Positions 31,901 to 39,426 of a DNA stretch of 64,000 nucleotides are shown in pieces. Each line of letters opens with the position of its first letter. Position 1 is the stretch's first letter. The translations under genes and the position numbers were made by a program. The stretch is from Petropleomorpha daqingensis (GTDB lineage Bacteria; Actinomycetota; Actinomycetes; Mycobacteriales; Geodermatophilaceae): contig NZ_JACBZT010000001.1 of the NCBI RefSeq assembly GCF_013408985.1, forward strand, positions 1,984,001 to 2,048,000. Reading direction: 5' to 3'. The notes under the pieces are model-generated. The model was given only the letters and a program-made list of their open reading frames with translations, was not told where the DNA came from and searched no databases.

Positions 31901-32417
31901 CGTCGCAGCGCCGTTCGCGGGCGCGCACGTGCAGCTCGACCAGCCGCAACCGGTCGGTGGCGGCGGTCGGGCTGTCGCCCAGCTCGGGCAGCGGCTCGCC
32001 GCGCCACAGCTTCAGCGCCTGGTCCAGCAGGCTCACCCCGCGGCTGGCGTCGCCGGCCTGGATCGCCCGCTCGGCCTCCTCGACGAGCTCGGGGAAGCGC
32101 AGGCTGTCCAGGTCCGCGGCCACGGCGCGCAGCAGGTACCCCGGCGCCCGGGTGAGCAGCACCGTGGGCGCCTCCCGGGGACCGCGCTCGGGCTCGAGCA
32201 CCCGGCGCAGGTGGGAGACGTACGCCTGCAGCGTGCCGGTCACCGTCGGCGGCGGGTCGTCGCCCCACAGGGTGGCGACGATGCGGTCGATGCCGACGAC
32301 GCGGTTGGCGTCGGCGAGCAGCAGGGTCAGCAGCGCACGGGGCTTGGCGCCCCCGACGTCGACCGGCCGTCCGTCGGTTCCCGACACCTCGAGCGGGCCG
32401 AGGACGCGGTAACGCAT
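28992..32417 (-). CDS. AfsR/SARP-family transcriptional regulator with AAA ATPase and TPR region
   Basis: A 1141-residue regulator. Residues 1-95 form a winged-helix OmpR-like DNA-binding domain (MRYRVLGPLEV, then VYVSHLRRVLE-like); 98-245 is the bacterial transcriptional activator domain (LDQALKLWRGEPLPEL, LGIDPGPEL); an ATPase follows with Walker A GEAGIGKT (near 315) and LVVLDDLQGAD; the rest is helical TPR-like repeat. AfsR proteins integrate signals and activate promoters through direct repeats near -35. Its own upstream region holds three such repeats, shared with the divergent FAD oxidase. The ATG 32417 is chosen since the conserved domain starts there. Confidence 0.9.
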   Translation of the reverse strand: MRYRVLGPLEVSGTDGRPVDVGGAKPRALLTLLLADANRVVGIDRIVATLWGDDPPPTVTGTLQAYVSHLRRVLEPERGPREAPTVLLTRAPGYLLRAVAADLDSLRFPELVEEAERAIQAGDASRGVSLLDQALKLWRGEPLPELGDSPTAATDRLRLVELHVRARERRCDALLALGHADAAVPDLERLVAENPLRERLWARLATALYAADRQADALEAIRKCTELLRDELGIDPGPELRDLERAVLRQDPKLTERVPRPKLTVAPPPTPAPSVAVEAQEIVGRVAEREKLRTVAEQVAGGRPAVVVIEGEAGIGKTRLAEAVAEYGRASGWAVAWARCADDAGAPPLWPWTQALEQLGQEQLTLVTEAEAGGDADAARFRLFQDLRARLSAAASRPVLVVLDDLQGADTTTVQLLGLLARHLPRVPLLLVVTARTIGEQVPASVSDALARLAREPAATCLTLSGLGQDDVQALLARQLGGGDRSLASAVHDRTGGNPFFVVELSRWMLGAHDLQLNRVPVPPSVGEVLRKRLDRLPARTREVLQLAAVAGRDIALDLLEAAGTPAEEALAALDSAVAVGLVVEGPTSWTWRFTHALVQEVLAGDLPAVQRARLNARLGAALEQRAAAGTPDQALLERLAHHFVEAVPVAGPGPALRYSADAAHAARERWAHGEAAEHTRRALGLLDPHAPDALRTRHSLLTLLGNDLLRSGQRTEAHEVTAQALAAARELGDRRCLAEAAAIWGSVTVWNWRPHGFVDDDLVAVLEDLLEHRDELADTDDERDRLTARLLGTLGVELAFSSDLQKGVRYADRAVELARTLGDAELRGRTLNNYSLAVWGRPGAAELRLAAADETIGLAGKGLPRRTEFFARLHRAAIRLHMTDLRGFEADLDAARRLAISLSGPEVRPHVLWQQAGAAWLRGDAARAEELTTEAYELYRRVTPHARHAYAAHQFTLRRGDHRLPEAIDLLVETGDEGNPLLQLMAVLAAAESGDLKEARRLRARWGRTQIRDWASDVAVLLEAEVALHLGDEPEQEEAVVQLLPFRGRQAVLGTPSFSLGAYDELLGRIAEAHGDTVAARDWWRAARQQGRLVGSPHQVALAESHLERVPEDKAVRPRRKRTTTPSPLPPDPGPAAESA

Positions 32418-32502
32418 GATGCCGGATCCTCGCAGGTCCGGACGGGAAAAGGGACCCCTCTTCGTGCCGGAAATCGGGGCCGGCGTATCCCCGCGGGCGC
32501 TC

Positions 32503-32544
32503 CAAGTGTCTTGCAAGTGCGGGTCAAGTGGCCGCGGCCACTGT
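32503..32544 (+). promoter_or_regulatory. SARP-type direct repeats with -10
   Basis: CAAGTG occurs at 32503, 32514 and 32525, an exact 11-base period. Eight bases after the last repeat is CACTGT (32539-32544), a plausible -10. This is the layout of SARP-activated promoters and points to the gene at 32594. Confidence 0.6.
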
Positions 32545-32593
32545 TCCCCCCTGTCAGCACAGATCCCACCGTGACCCCGAGGGAAGACTTTTC

Positions 32594-34045
32594 ATGAGCA
32601 TCAACGAGCTCGACACCACCGAGCCCGAGTCGTTCGACGTCCTCATCGACGACGAGGTCCTCGACAGCCTCGCGCCGGCGATCCCGGCCGAGGACGTCGA
32701 CGACCTGCGCAGCCGCGTGCACGGCCCCGTCTACGCCGCCGGCGACGACGGTCTGGTCGCCGAGGTGGCGACCTGGAACCTGGCCGTCACGCACACCCCG
32801 GCGATCGCGGTGGGCGCCACCTGCGCCGCCGACGTCGCCACCGCGGTCTCGTTCGCGACCGCGCACGGCCTCAGGGTCGCCGTCCAGGCCACCGGCCACG
32901 GCCCGGTCCGCAACGCCGCCGGCTCCCTGATGATCTCCACCCGCCGCATGCAGGGCGTGACCATCGACCGCATGCGCGGCACCGCCCGCGTCGAGGCCGG
33001 CGTCAAGTGGGCCAAGGTGCTCGAGGCGGCCGCGCCGTTCGGGCTGACCGGCCTGTGCGGGTCGTCGTCCGACGTCGGCGTGGTCGGGTACACCCTCGGT
33101 GGCGGGCTCGGCTCGCTGGGCCGCAAGTTCGGCTTCTCCGCCGACTCGGTGCTCTCCGTCGAGATCGTCACCGCCGACGGCGTGCTGCGCACCGTCTGCG
33201 CCGAGGAGCAGCCCGAGCTGTTCTGGGCGGTCCGCGGCGGCAAGGGCAACTTCGGCGTCGTCACCGCCATCGAGCTGCAGCTGGTGCCGGTGCGCTCGGT
33301 GCTCGGCGGCGGCATCTTCTTCGCCGGCAAGGACGCGCCGGCCGTGCTGCACGCGTTCCGCCAGTGGGCCCCGACCCTGCCCGAGGACGTCGGCACGTCG
33401 ATCGCGATCCTGCGGCTGCCCCCGATGGAGGAGCTGCCGCCGCCGCTGCGCGGGCAGACCGTCGTCCACCTGCGCTACGTCTACGCCGGCGACGACCCGG
33501 CCGAGGGCGAGCGGCTGGTCGAGCCGATGCGCTCGGCCGGTGAGGTGCTGCTCGGGTTCATCCACCCGCTGCTCACCACCGAGCTGGACTCGGTGCACAT
33601 GGACCCGACCGACCCGATGCCGGGCTGGGAGAAGGGCATGCAGCTCGCCGAGCTGACCGAGGAGACGGTCGACGCGCTGCTCGCCGCGGCCGGCCCGCAG
33701 CTGGACATCCCGCTGATCATGGTCGAGATCCGGCTGCTCGGTGGCGCGCTCGCCCGCCAGCCGCGGGTGCCGAACGCGGTCGCCGGTCGCGACGGCGCCT
33801 ACCAGGTGCTCACCCTCGGCCCCGGCGTGCCGGAGCTGGCCACCGTCGTCCCGGCGCTGGGCAAGGGCGTGCTGAAGGCGCTCGAGCCGTGGAAGGCGCC
33901 CGGCTGCGTGACCAACTTCCTCGGCGAGGTCGCAGGGCCCGCGGAGGTGGCCGCCTCCTACCCGCCGGCCGTCGCCGAGCGCCTGCAGGCGGTCAAGCAG
34001 GCCGTCGACCCCGACCGCGTCTTCTCCTTCGGCCACGCCCTGTAG
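32594..34045 (+). CDS. FAD-linked oxidase, berberine-bridge/PCMH type
   Basis: A 483-residue flavoenzyme. The PCMH domain includes AVQATGHGPVRNAAG, whose His is the usual 8-alpha FAD attachment, and GLCGSSSDVGVVGY, whose Cys could give the second (6-S-cysteinyl) bond, followed by TLGGGLGSLGRKFG. The C-terminal berberine-bridge segment ends VDPDRVFSFGHAL. Such enzymes oxidise sugars, alcohols or secondary metabolites with O2. The ATG 32594 follows GAGGGAAGAC. It is divergent from the AfsR-type regulator and lies behind SARP-type repeats, so that regulator likely activates it. The substrate is unknown. Confidence 0.87.
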   Translation: MSINELDTTEPESFDVLIDDEVLDSLAPAIPAEDVDDLRSRVHGPVYAAGDDGLVAEVATWNLAVTHTPAIAVGATCAADVATAVSFATAHGLRVAVQATGHGPVRNAAGSLMISTRRMQGVTIDRMRGTARVEAGVKWAKVLEAAAPFGLTGLCGSSSDVGVVGYTLGGGLGSLGRKFGFSADSVLSVEIVTADGVLRTVCAEEQPELFWAVRGGKGNFGVVTAIELQLVPVRSVLGGGIFFAGKDAPAVLHAFRQWAPTLPEDVGTSIAILRLPPMEELPPPLRGQTVVHLRYVYAGDDPAEGERLVEPMRSAGEVLLGFIHPLLTTELDSVHMDPTDPMPGWEKGMQLAELTEETVDALLAAAGPQLDIPLIMVEIRLLGGALARQPRVPNAVAGRDGAYQVLTLGPGVPELATVVPALGKGVLKALEPWKAPGCVTNFLGEVAGPAEVAASYPPAVAERLQAVKQAVDPDRVFSFGHAL

Positions 34046-34052
34046 GACGTTG

Positions 34053-34093
34053 CGGAGGCTGGGAGCGCAGGTTTCCTGCGCTCCCAGCCTCCG
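34053..34093. terminator. Bidirectional hairpin terminator
   Basis: A perfect 19-bp stem (34053-34071 with 34075-34093) with a TTT loop between the convergent oxidase genes. Confidence 0.75.
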
Positions 34094-34096
34094 TTG

Positions 34097-35734
34097 CTAC
34101 TCCGGCAGCAGCACGCCGGGGTTGAGGATGCCGTTGGGGTCGAGGCGCTGCTTGACCACGCGCAGCACCTCGACGCCGAGCGGCCCGACCTCCCGCTCCA
34201 GCCACGGGCGGTGGTCGGCGCCGACGGCGTGGTGGTGGGTGAGCGTGCCGCCGGCCGACATCAGCGCGTCGGTCGCCGCGCGCTTCGCCGTCAGCCACTG
34301 CTGGATCGGCAGCTCGTCGTCCCGGTCGGCGAGCACCGTGAAGTACAGCGAGCCGCCGGTCGGGTACCCGTGCGACAGGTGGGTCATGATCAGCGGCCGC
34401 TTGCCCTCGCGGGTCAGCGACGTCCGCAGCGCCCGGAGGACCGCGTCGTACACGGTCGGCAGCGCCGTCCAGGAGGCCGCCGTCTCCAGGGTCTCGACCA
34501 GCAGGCCGTGGTCCATGAGCCGGTCGCGCAGGTACGGCCCGTCGAAGCGGTGCGCCCGCCACGACTCGCCGACCTTGCTGCCCAGCCGCAGGGCGCCGTC
34601 CTCGCGCAGCACCGACGCCGCCGTCTTCATCCGCGCGCGGACCAGCGTCGGCAGCCCCTCCCAGCCGAGCACCAGCAAGCAGCCGTCGGCCCGGCCGCGG
34701 GCCTTGAGCGCCCCGCGCAGCGCCCGCGCGCCGGCGCCGGTCGCCATGAGCAGGTTGGCCCGCGTCTCGTCGGCGTCGGAGAGGCGGACGACGTCGGGCA
34801 GGAGGTCGTGCCGCGCCAGCCGCTGCAGCCCCGCCAGGCCCGCCGCCCACGAGCGGAACGACCAGCCCTCGTAGTGCACGGTCCGCGGCTTCGGGCGCAC
34901 CCGCAGCCGCACCTCGGTGATCACGCCGAGCGTGCCCTCCGAGCCCACGGCCAGGCCGAGCAGGTCCGGCCCGGCGGCGCTGGCCGGGGCGTGCCCCAGC
35001 TCCAGGACGCCGACCGGCGTGGCCAGGGTCAGCCCCGCGACCAGGTCGTCGAAGCGGCCGATGCCGGTCGACTGCTGCCCGGCCGAGCGGGTGGCCGCGT
35101 ACCCGCCGATCGTCGCGAACTCGAAGCTCTGCGGGAGGTGGCCCAGCGTCAGCCCCTGCTCGCCGAGCGCCTCCTCCAGCTGCGGACCGCGCATCCCGGG
35201 GCCGACGGTCGCCAGGGACGACGGGACGTCGACGGCCTGGAGGCCGGCCATCCGCGAGAGGTCGACCACCACGCAGGGCCGGTCGTCGGGGTCCATGCCG
35301 GCCAGGCCGCCGACGACGCTGGTGCCCCCGCCGAAGGGGACGACGACGATCCCGCGGTCGCTGCAGGCGGTCAGCAGCGCCGCGGTCTCCTCGGTGCTGC
35401 CGGGCAGGACGACGGCGTCCGGGGCGTCCGAGGCGTCGCCGGAGCGGCGGCGCAGCAGGTCGAGGTAGCTCTTGCCGCCGGCGTGCCGCAGCCGCGCGTC
35501 GCGGTCGGTGAGCACGTTCTCCTCGCCGAGCAGGCCCACGAGCACGGTGCGGACGTCGTCCGGCAACCGCGACGGCGCCAGCTCGATCTCGGCGACCGGC
35601 ACCGGTGGCGTGTCCCGGGGCGTCCAGCCGAGCTCGCGGGTCAGGTAGCGGCGCGCAGCCTTGGGCACGGTGTCGCCGGCGGCGGCCCGTGCGGGCCCCC
35701 AGCCCTGGATCGTCATTTCCGGCTGCTCGGGCAT
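34097..35734 (-). CDS. FAD-binding oxidase, alkyldihydroxyacetone-phosphate synthase-like (AGPS-like)
   Basis: A 545-residue protein of the FAD-binding type 4 / GlcD family. FGGGTSVVGGL is the pyrophosphate loop, LPQSFEFATIGGYAATRSAG the FAD-isoalloxazine segment, and THHHAVGADHRPW (His triplet near residue 499) the hallmark of alkyl-DHAP synthase, which makes ether lipids. D-lactate or glycolate-type activity is possible, but the HHH motif and the divergent glpD, which links to the same triose-phosphate pool, favour the AGPS branch. Start ATG 35734 is chosen because CAGACT lies 6 bases before it, suggesting a leaderless transcript. Confidence 0.82.
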   Translation of the reverse strand: MPEQPEMTIQGWGPARAAAGDTVPKAARRYLTRELGWTPRDTPPVPVAEIELAPSRLPDDVRTVLVGLLGEENVLTDRDARLRHAGGKSYLDLLRRRSGDASDAPDAVVLPGSTEETAALLTACSDRGIVVVPFGGGTSVVGGLAGMDPDDRPCVVVDLSRMAGLQAVDVPSSLATVGPGMRGPQLEEALGEQGLTLGHLPQSFEFATIGGYAATRSAGQQSTGIGRFDDLVAGLTLATPVGVLELGHAPASAAGPDLLGLAVGSEGTLGVITEVRLRVRPKPRTVHYEGWSFRSWAAGLAGLQRLARHDLLPDVVRLSDADETRANLLMATGAGARALRGALKARGRADGCLLVLGWEGLPTLVRARMKTAASVLREDGALRLGSKVGESWRAHRFDGPYLRDRLMDHGLLVETLETAASWTALPTVYDAVLRALRTSLTREGKRPLIMTHLSHGYPTGGSLYFTVLADRDDELPIQQWLTAKRAATDALMSAGGTLTHHHAVGADHRPWLEREVGPLGVEVLRVVKQRLDPNGILNPGVLLPE

Positions 35735-35737
35735 CGC

Positions 35738-35746
35738 TACAGTCTG
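35738..35746. promoter_or_regulatory. Overlapping divergent -10 hexamers
   Basis: TACAGT (35738-35743, plus) is 7 bases before GTG 35751. CAGACT on the minus strand (35746-35741) is 6 bases before ATG 35734. The two hexamers overlap by 3 bases, so two polymerases could not bind together. Confidence 0.55.
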
Positions 35747-35750
35747 CCGA

Positions 35751-37262
35751 GTGCTGCCCGGTGCGCTGAGCCCTGCCCGTCGCGCCCGTGACCTCGAGGC
35801 CGTCGCCGGGGCCTCGGTCGACGTCGTCGTGGTCGGCGGCGGGGTCACCGGCGCGGGAGTCGCCCTCGACGCCGCCTCGCGCGGGCTGTCCGTCGTCCTG
35901 CTGGAACGGGCGGATCTCGCGGCGGGCACCAGCCGCTGGTCGTCCAAGCTCGTGCACGGCGGGCTGCGCTACCTCGCGCACGGCGAGATCGGCCTGGCGC
36001 GGGAGAGCGCGCGCGAGCGGGCCGTGCTCATGGGGTCGACCGCGCCGCACCTGGTCCGGCCGCTGCCGTTCCTCGTCCCGGACGCCGCCGGCCGCTCGGT
36101 GAGCGCGCTGGCCGGGCTCGGCGGGCGGGTCGGTGACGCCGTCCGGCTCTCGGTGCCCGGCGGCCGCGGCTCGCTGCCCCCGACCCGACGGGTGTCGGCC
36201 GCGCAGGTGGCCGCCCTGGTCCCGGGCGTGCGGAAGGGCAGGGGCGGCGTCGTCTTCTGGGACGGGCAGCTGGCCGACGACGCGCGCCTCGTCGTCGCGC
36301 TGGCCCGCACCGCGGCGGCCTACGGCGCGCACGTGCTCACCGGCGCGGTGGTGACCGGGGTCGACGGGCACGAGGTGCACGTCGCGCTGCCCGGCGGGAC
36401 GTCGACCACCGTGCGGGCCGGCGTGGTCGTGAACGCGGCCGGGGTGTGGGCGCAGAAGCTGGCGCCCGGGATCCGGCTGGTGCCCTCGCGCGGCTCGCAC
36501 CTCGTCGTCCCGGCGGAGCGGCTCGGGTCGCCGTTCGCGGCGCTGACCGTGCCGCTGCCCGGGTCGCGGTCCCGGTACGTGTTCGCGCTGCCCCAGGCCC
36601 GCGGCCTGGTCTACCTCGGGATCACCGACGAGCCGGTCGCCGGGCCGCCGGGGGACGAGGACCCGAAGCCGTCGGACGCCGAGATCGAGCAGCTGCTCGA
36701 GACGGTCAACCAGGTGCTCGCCGAGCCGCTGAAGCGCGCCGACCTGGTCGGGGCCTACGCCGGGCTGCGCCCGCTGGTGCTGCCCGCCTCCGCGGGGACC
36801 GGCCTCGGTGACGCGACCGCCGACCTCTCCCGCAAGCACCTGCTCGCGTGGGACGGAGCGGTCCTCTCCGTGGTCGGGGGCAAGCTGACCACCTACCGGG
36901 CCATGGCCGAGCAGGCCGTGGACGAGGTCGTGGCGCGGCTCGGGCGCGGGGCGGCGCGGGCGGTGACCGCGCGGCTGCCGCTGATCGGCGCCGCGCCCCG
37001 GGTGGTGCTCGACCGGGTCGCGGCCTCCCCCCGGCTGGTGGCGCGGTACGGCACCGAGGCGCCGCTGGTCGAGGCGCTGGGCACGGAGCCGGTGGTCGAG
37101 GGCCGGCCCGAGACCCGGGGGGAGCTGCGCTTCGCCGTCCGGGCGGAGGGCGCGCGCACGGTCGCGGACCTCCTCGACCGGCGCACCCGCATCGGCCTGG
37201 TGCCGGCCGACCGGGCGGTGGCGTCGATGGTGGCCGAGCGGATCCTCACCGAGGAGACCTAG
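35751..37262 (+). CDS. glpD: Glycerol-3-phosphate dehydrogenase (FAD-dependent)
   Basis: A 503-residue membrane-associated flavoenzyme that oxidises sn-glycerol 3-phosphate to dihydroxyacetone phosphate. VVVVGGGVTGAGVALDA (from residue 24) is the FAD Rossmann motif; GTSRWSSKLVHGGLRYL is the strongly conserved GlpD signature; the end VGGKLTTYRAMAEQAVDEV is also typical. Its length is normal although the C-terminal cap is short. No glpF or glpK is adjacent. The GTG start 35751 fits the leaderless -10. It is divergent from the AGPS-like oxidase with start codons 16 bases apart. Confidence 0.92.
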   Translation: MLPGALSPARRARDLEAVAGASVDVVVVGGGVTGAGVALDAASRGLSVVLLERADLAAGTSRWSSKLVHGGLRYLAHGEIGLARESARERAVLMGSTAPHLVRPLPFLVPDAAGRSVSALAGLGGRVGDAVRLSVPGGRGSLPPTRRVSAAQVAALVPGVRKGRGGVVFWDGQLADDARLVVALARTAAAYGAHVLTGAVVTGVDGHEVHVALPGGTSTTVRAGVVVNAAGVWAQKLAPGIRLVPSRGSHLVVPAERLGSPFAALTVPLPGSRSRYVFALPQARGLVYLGITDEPVAGPPGDEDPKPSDAEIEQLLETVNQVLAEPLKRADLVGAYAGLRPLVLPASAGTGLGDATADLSRKHLLAWDGAVLSVVGGKLTTYRAMAEQAVDEVVARLGRGAARAVTARLPLIGAAPRVVLDRVAASPRLVARYGTEAPLVEALGTEPVVEGRPETRGELRFAVRAEGARTVADLLDRRTRIGLVPADRAVASMVAERILTEET

Positions 37263-37307
37263 TCCCACGATGTGAGAATCCTGTTCCACTGAGTGGACAC
37301 CATGCGC

Positions 37308-37313
37308 CAGAGT
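37308..37313 (+). promoter_or_regulatory. -10 hexamer CAGAGT, leaderless start
   Basis: CAGAGT lies 7 bases before ATG 37321. Confidence 0.4.
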
Positions 37314-37320
37314 GGGCGCC

Positions 37321-38115
37321 ATGGACACGTACACGCACGGGCACGCGGACCCGGTGCTGCAGTCGCACCGCTGGCGCACGGTGGAGAACTCGGCGGCCTA
37401 CCTGGCGCCGCACCTGCGGGCCGGCCTCGACGTCCTCGACGTCGGCTGCGGTCCGGGCACGATCACCGTCGACCTGGCCGAGCGGGTGGCGCCCGGACGG
37501 GTCGTGGGGCTGGACGTCTCCGCCGATCCGCTGGACGAGGCGCGCGCCCTGGCGGAGTCGCGCGGCGTCGCGGTGACCTTCGCGGTCGGCGACGTGTACG
37601 CGCTCGAGGCGCCCGACGACTCCTTCGACGTCGTGCACGCCCACCAGGTGCTGCAGCACCTCACCGATCCGGTCGCCGCCCTGCGCGAGATGGCGCGGGT
37701 CTGCCGGCCGGGTGGTCTGCTCGCCGTCCGGGACGTCGACTACGCCACCTTCGTCTGGTGGCCGGACGACGAGGGGCTGGACCGGTGGCTGGACCTCTAC
37801 CACCGGGTGGCCCGGCGCAACGACGCCGAGCCCGACGCCGGCCGCCGGCTGCTCGCCTGGGCGCACGCGGCCGGGCTGCGCGACGTCACGGCGACGACGT
37901 CGTCCTGGTGCTACTCTTCGCCGGCCGAGCGGGAGTGGTGGGGCAACTCGTGGGCCGGGCGGGCGACCGCGTCGTCCTTCGCCGAGCAGGCGGTGGCCTA
38001 CGGGCTGGCCGACGCCGCGAAACTGGGCGGGATCGCCGCCGCGTGGCAGCGCTGGCGGGACGCCGACGACGGCTGGCTCGGCATGATGCACGGCGAATTG
38101 CTCATCCGGGTCTGA
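37321..38115 (+). CDS. SAM-dependent methyltransferase (class I, UbiE-like)
   Basis: A 264-residue protein. VLDVGCGPGTITVDLA (about residues 37-52) is motif I, VGLDVSADPLDEAR motif II, and VVHAHQVLQHLTDPVAAL is the motif characteristic of the Methyltransf_11 group. The target is unknown; small-molecule methylation is likely. ATG 37321 is preferred over GTG 37312 because of the hexamer CAGAGT at 37308. A bidirectional hairpin follows at 38140. Confidence 0.87.
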   Translation: MDTYTHGHADPVLQSHRWRTVENSAAYLAPHLRAGLDVLDVGCGPGTITVDLAERVAPGRVVGLDVSADPLDEARALAESRGVAVTFAVGDVYALEAPDDSFDVVHAHQVLQHLTDPVAALREMARVCRPGGLLAVRDVDYATFVWWPDDEGLDRWLDLYHRVARRNDAEPDAGRRLLAWAHAAGLRDVTATTSSWCYSSPAEREWWGNSWAGRATASSFAEQAVAYGLADAAKLGGIAAAWQRWRDADDGWLGMMHGELLIRV

Positions 38116-38139
38116 CGCATTGTCGGGGCGCACGGAAAT

Positions 38140-38181
38140 GCGCTGAATGCCGCTCCGGGTCAGGGGAGCGGCATTCAGCGC
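38140..38181. terminator. Bidirectional hairpin terminator
   Basis: A perfect 17-bp stem (38140-38156 with 38165-38181) with an 8-base loop separates the methyltransferase from the convergent 56-residue gene. Confidence 0.7.
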
Positions 38182-38195
38182 GAGGATGTCGAGGA

Positions 38196-38366
38196 TCAGT
38201 ACAGGCGGTCCTCCAGCTCGAGCAGCGCGGCGGCGTCCTCGATCTCGGCGAGCCACAGCCGGTCGGCCAGGCGGAAGAACCTGCTGGTCAGGTGCCGCTG
38301 GAAGTAGCGGTTCTCCAGGGCGCGGTCGGTGATCTCGGTGGGGCGCAGGGTCGCGGTCGCGGACAT
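38196..38366 (-). CDS. Small protein of 56 residues, unknown
   Basis: A short minus-strand frame running from ATG 38366 to TGA 38196. Nearly every codon ends in G or C, as in the surrounding real genes, and a GGAGAGGGAG purine-rich site lies 10-20 bases upstream. The product has no Cys and no membrane segment; it is predicted to be two amphipathic helices (about residues 12-33 and 36-55), the second acidic with repeated Leu and Glu. GGGGAACT on the minus strand at 38449-38442 resembles an ECF-type -35. It lies between two strong hairpins, so it is an independent unit. I do not recognise the family; a regulatory small protein or peptide precursor is possible. Confidence 0.6.
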   Translation of the reverse strand: MSATATLRPTEITDRALENRYFQRHLTSRFFRLADRLWLAEIEDAAALLELEDRLY

Positions 38367-38507
38367 TTCTGGTTTCTCCCTCTCCGTGTGGTCCGGCTCG
38401 CTGTGTGCTGCGCCGGTGAGAAAAGGATGTCGATCCCAGGTAGTTCCCCGAATCGGAAGAGCGGCGTATATCGCGGCGGTCGAGTCCCTCAGATGTCAGG
38501 TGTCGTG

Positions 38508-38564
38508 CGCCGGCGCCGGGTCCCGGGGATGCCTAAGGGGCATCCCTAGTATCCGGCGCCGGCG
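38508..38564. terminator. Two-level stem-loop downstream of the MerR gene
   Basis: An outer perfect 12-bp stem (38508-38519 with 38553-38564) encloses an inner perfect 8-bp stem (38526-38533 with 38539-38546). It lies 20 bases past the MerR stop and probably ends that transcript. Confidence 0.6.
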
Positions 38565-38583
38565 GCTCAGACCACCTCAGGCG

Positions 38584-39333
38584 TCACCGCCGGGCGGCGT
38601 TGGCCTGGACGGCGGTGCTCACGTACTCCGCCAGGCCGGGAGCGATCTCCTCGTAGTGCGCGGTGAACCGCTCGTCCTCGACGTACATCCGGCCGAGTCC
38701 GGCGTGCATCTCCGGCGGGCAGTCGTAGAACCACCGGCTGATGTGCTGCCGGTGCTCCTCGGCGACGTCCATGGCCTGCTCGGAATCGGCCGCGGCACCC
38801 GAGCGCAGCGCCTCGGCGAAGCGCCGCTCGACCTCGGCGCCCTCCTCCTTGATCCGCAGCCAGTCGTCCTTGGTGTAGGACGACGTCCGCCGCCGCGACT
38901 CGCGGTAGGCGTCGGTCTCGCCCCAGCGCTCCTGGACCTCGGCGTCGTACCGCGACGGGTCGTCGTCGCCGAAGACCTCGAAGCGCTCCTCGGGGGTCAG
39001 GGAGATCCCCATCGTGCGTGCCTCCATCTCCTTCTCCACGGCCGCGACCACGGCCCGCATCCGGTCCAGCCGGTCCCGCAGCAGCGCGAGCTGCCGGCGC
39101 AGGTGCGCCACGGGATCGGCGGCCGGGTCGTCGAGCAGGGTCGCGATCTCCTCGAGGGGGAACCCGAGCTCGCGGTAGACCAGCACCTGGTGCAGCCGGT
39201 CCAGGTCGGACGGCGTGTACCGGCGGTAGCCCGCCGGCGTCCGTTCCGACGGCGACAGCAGCCCGATCCGGTCGTAGTGGTGCAGCGTCCGTACCGTCAC
39301 GCCGGCCAGCGCGGCCACCTCGCCCACGTTCAC
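38584..39333 (-). CDS. MerR-family regulator with TipAS-type ligand domain
   Basis: A 249-residue regulator. The N-terminus NVGEVAALAGVTVRTLHHYD, then GLLSPSERTPAGYRRY, is the MerR winged helix; a dimer coiled coil spans about 75-110; the C-terminal 115 residues match the TipAS domain (SRWFYDCPPEMHAGLGRMY), which in TipAL binds multidrug or thiopeptide ligands. It should twist an overlong promoter spacer on ligand binding. That promoter is seen at 39362-39392. The GTG start 39333 follows GGAGGG. The haloalkane dehalogenase diverges from it and may be a target. Confidence 0.9.
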   Translation of the reverse strand: MNVGEVAALAGVTVRTLHHYDRIGLLSPSERTPAGYRRYTPSDLDRLHQVLVYRELGFPLEEIATLLDDPAADPVAHLRRQLALLRDRLDRMRAVVAAVEKEMEARTMGISLTPEERFEVFGDDDPSRYDAEVQERWGETDAYRESRRRTSSYTKDDWLRIKEEGAEVERRFAEALRSGAAADSEQAMDVAEEHRQHISRWFYDCPPEMHAGLGRMYVEDERFTAHYEEIAPGLAEYVSTAVQANAARR

Positions 39334-39361
39334 CCGGATCCCTCCTCTGTTGACGGGGCCG

Positions 39362-39392
39362 AGGGTGCAGCCTGACGCAACGTCAGGGTCAA
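39362..39392 (-). promoter_or_regulatory. MerR-type promoter with 19-base spacer and palindrome
   Basis: On the minus strand, -35 TTGACC (39392-39387) and -10 CACCCT (39367-39362) are separated by 19 bases. The spacer contains CCTGACG-N3-CGTCAGG (39371-39387). This is the classic MerR/TipA operator layout, driving the MerR gene itself. Confidence 0.75.
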
Positions 39393-39426
39393 GCGCGATC
39401 CGGGCCCGCGGGAGAGGATCGGCGTC

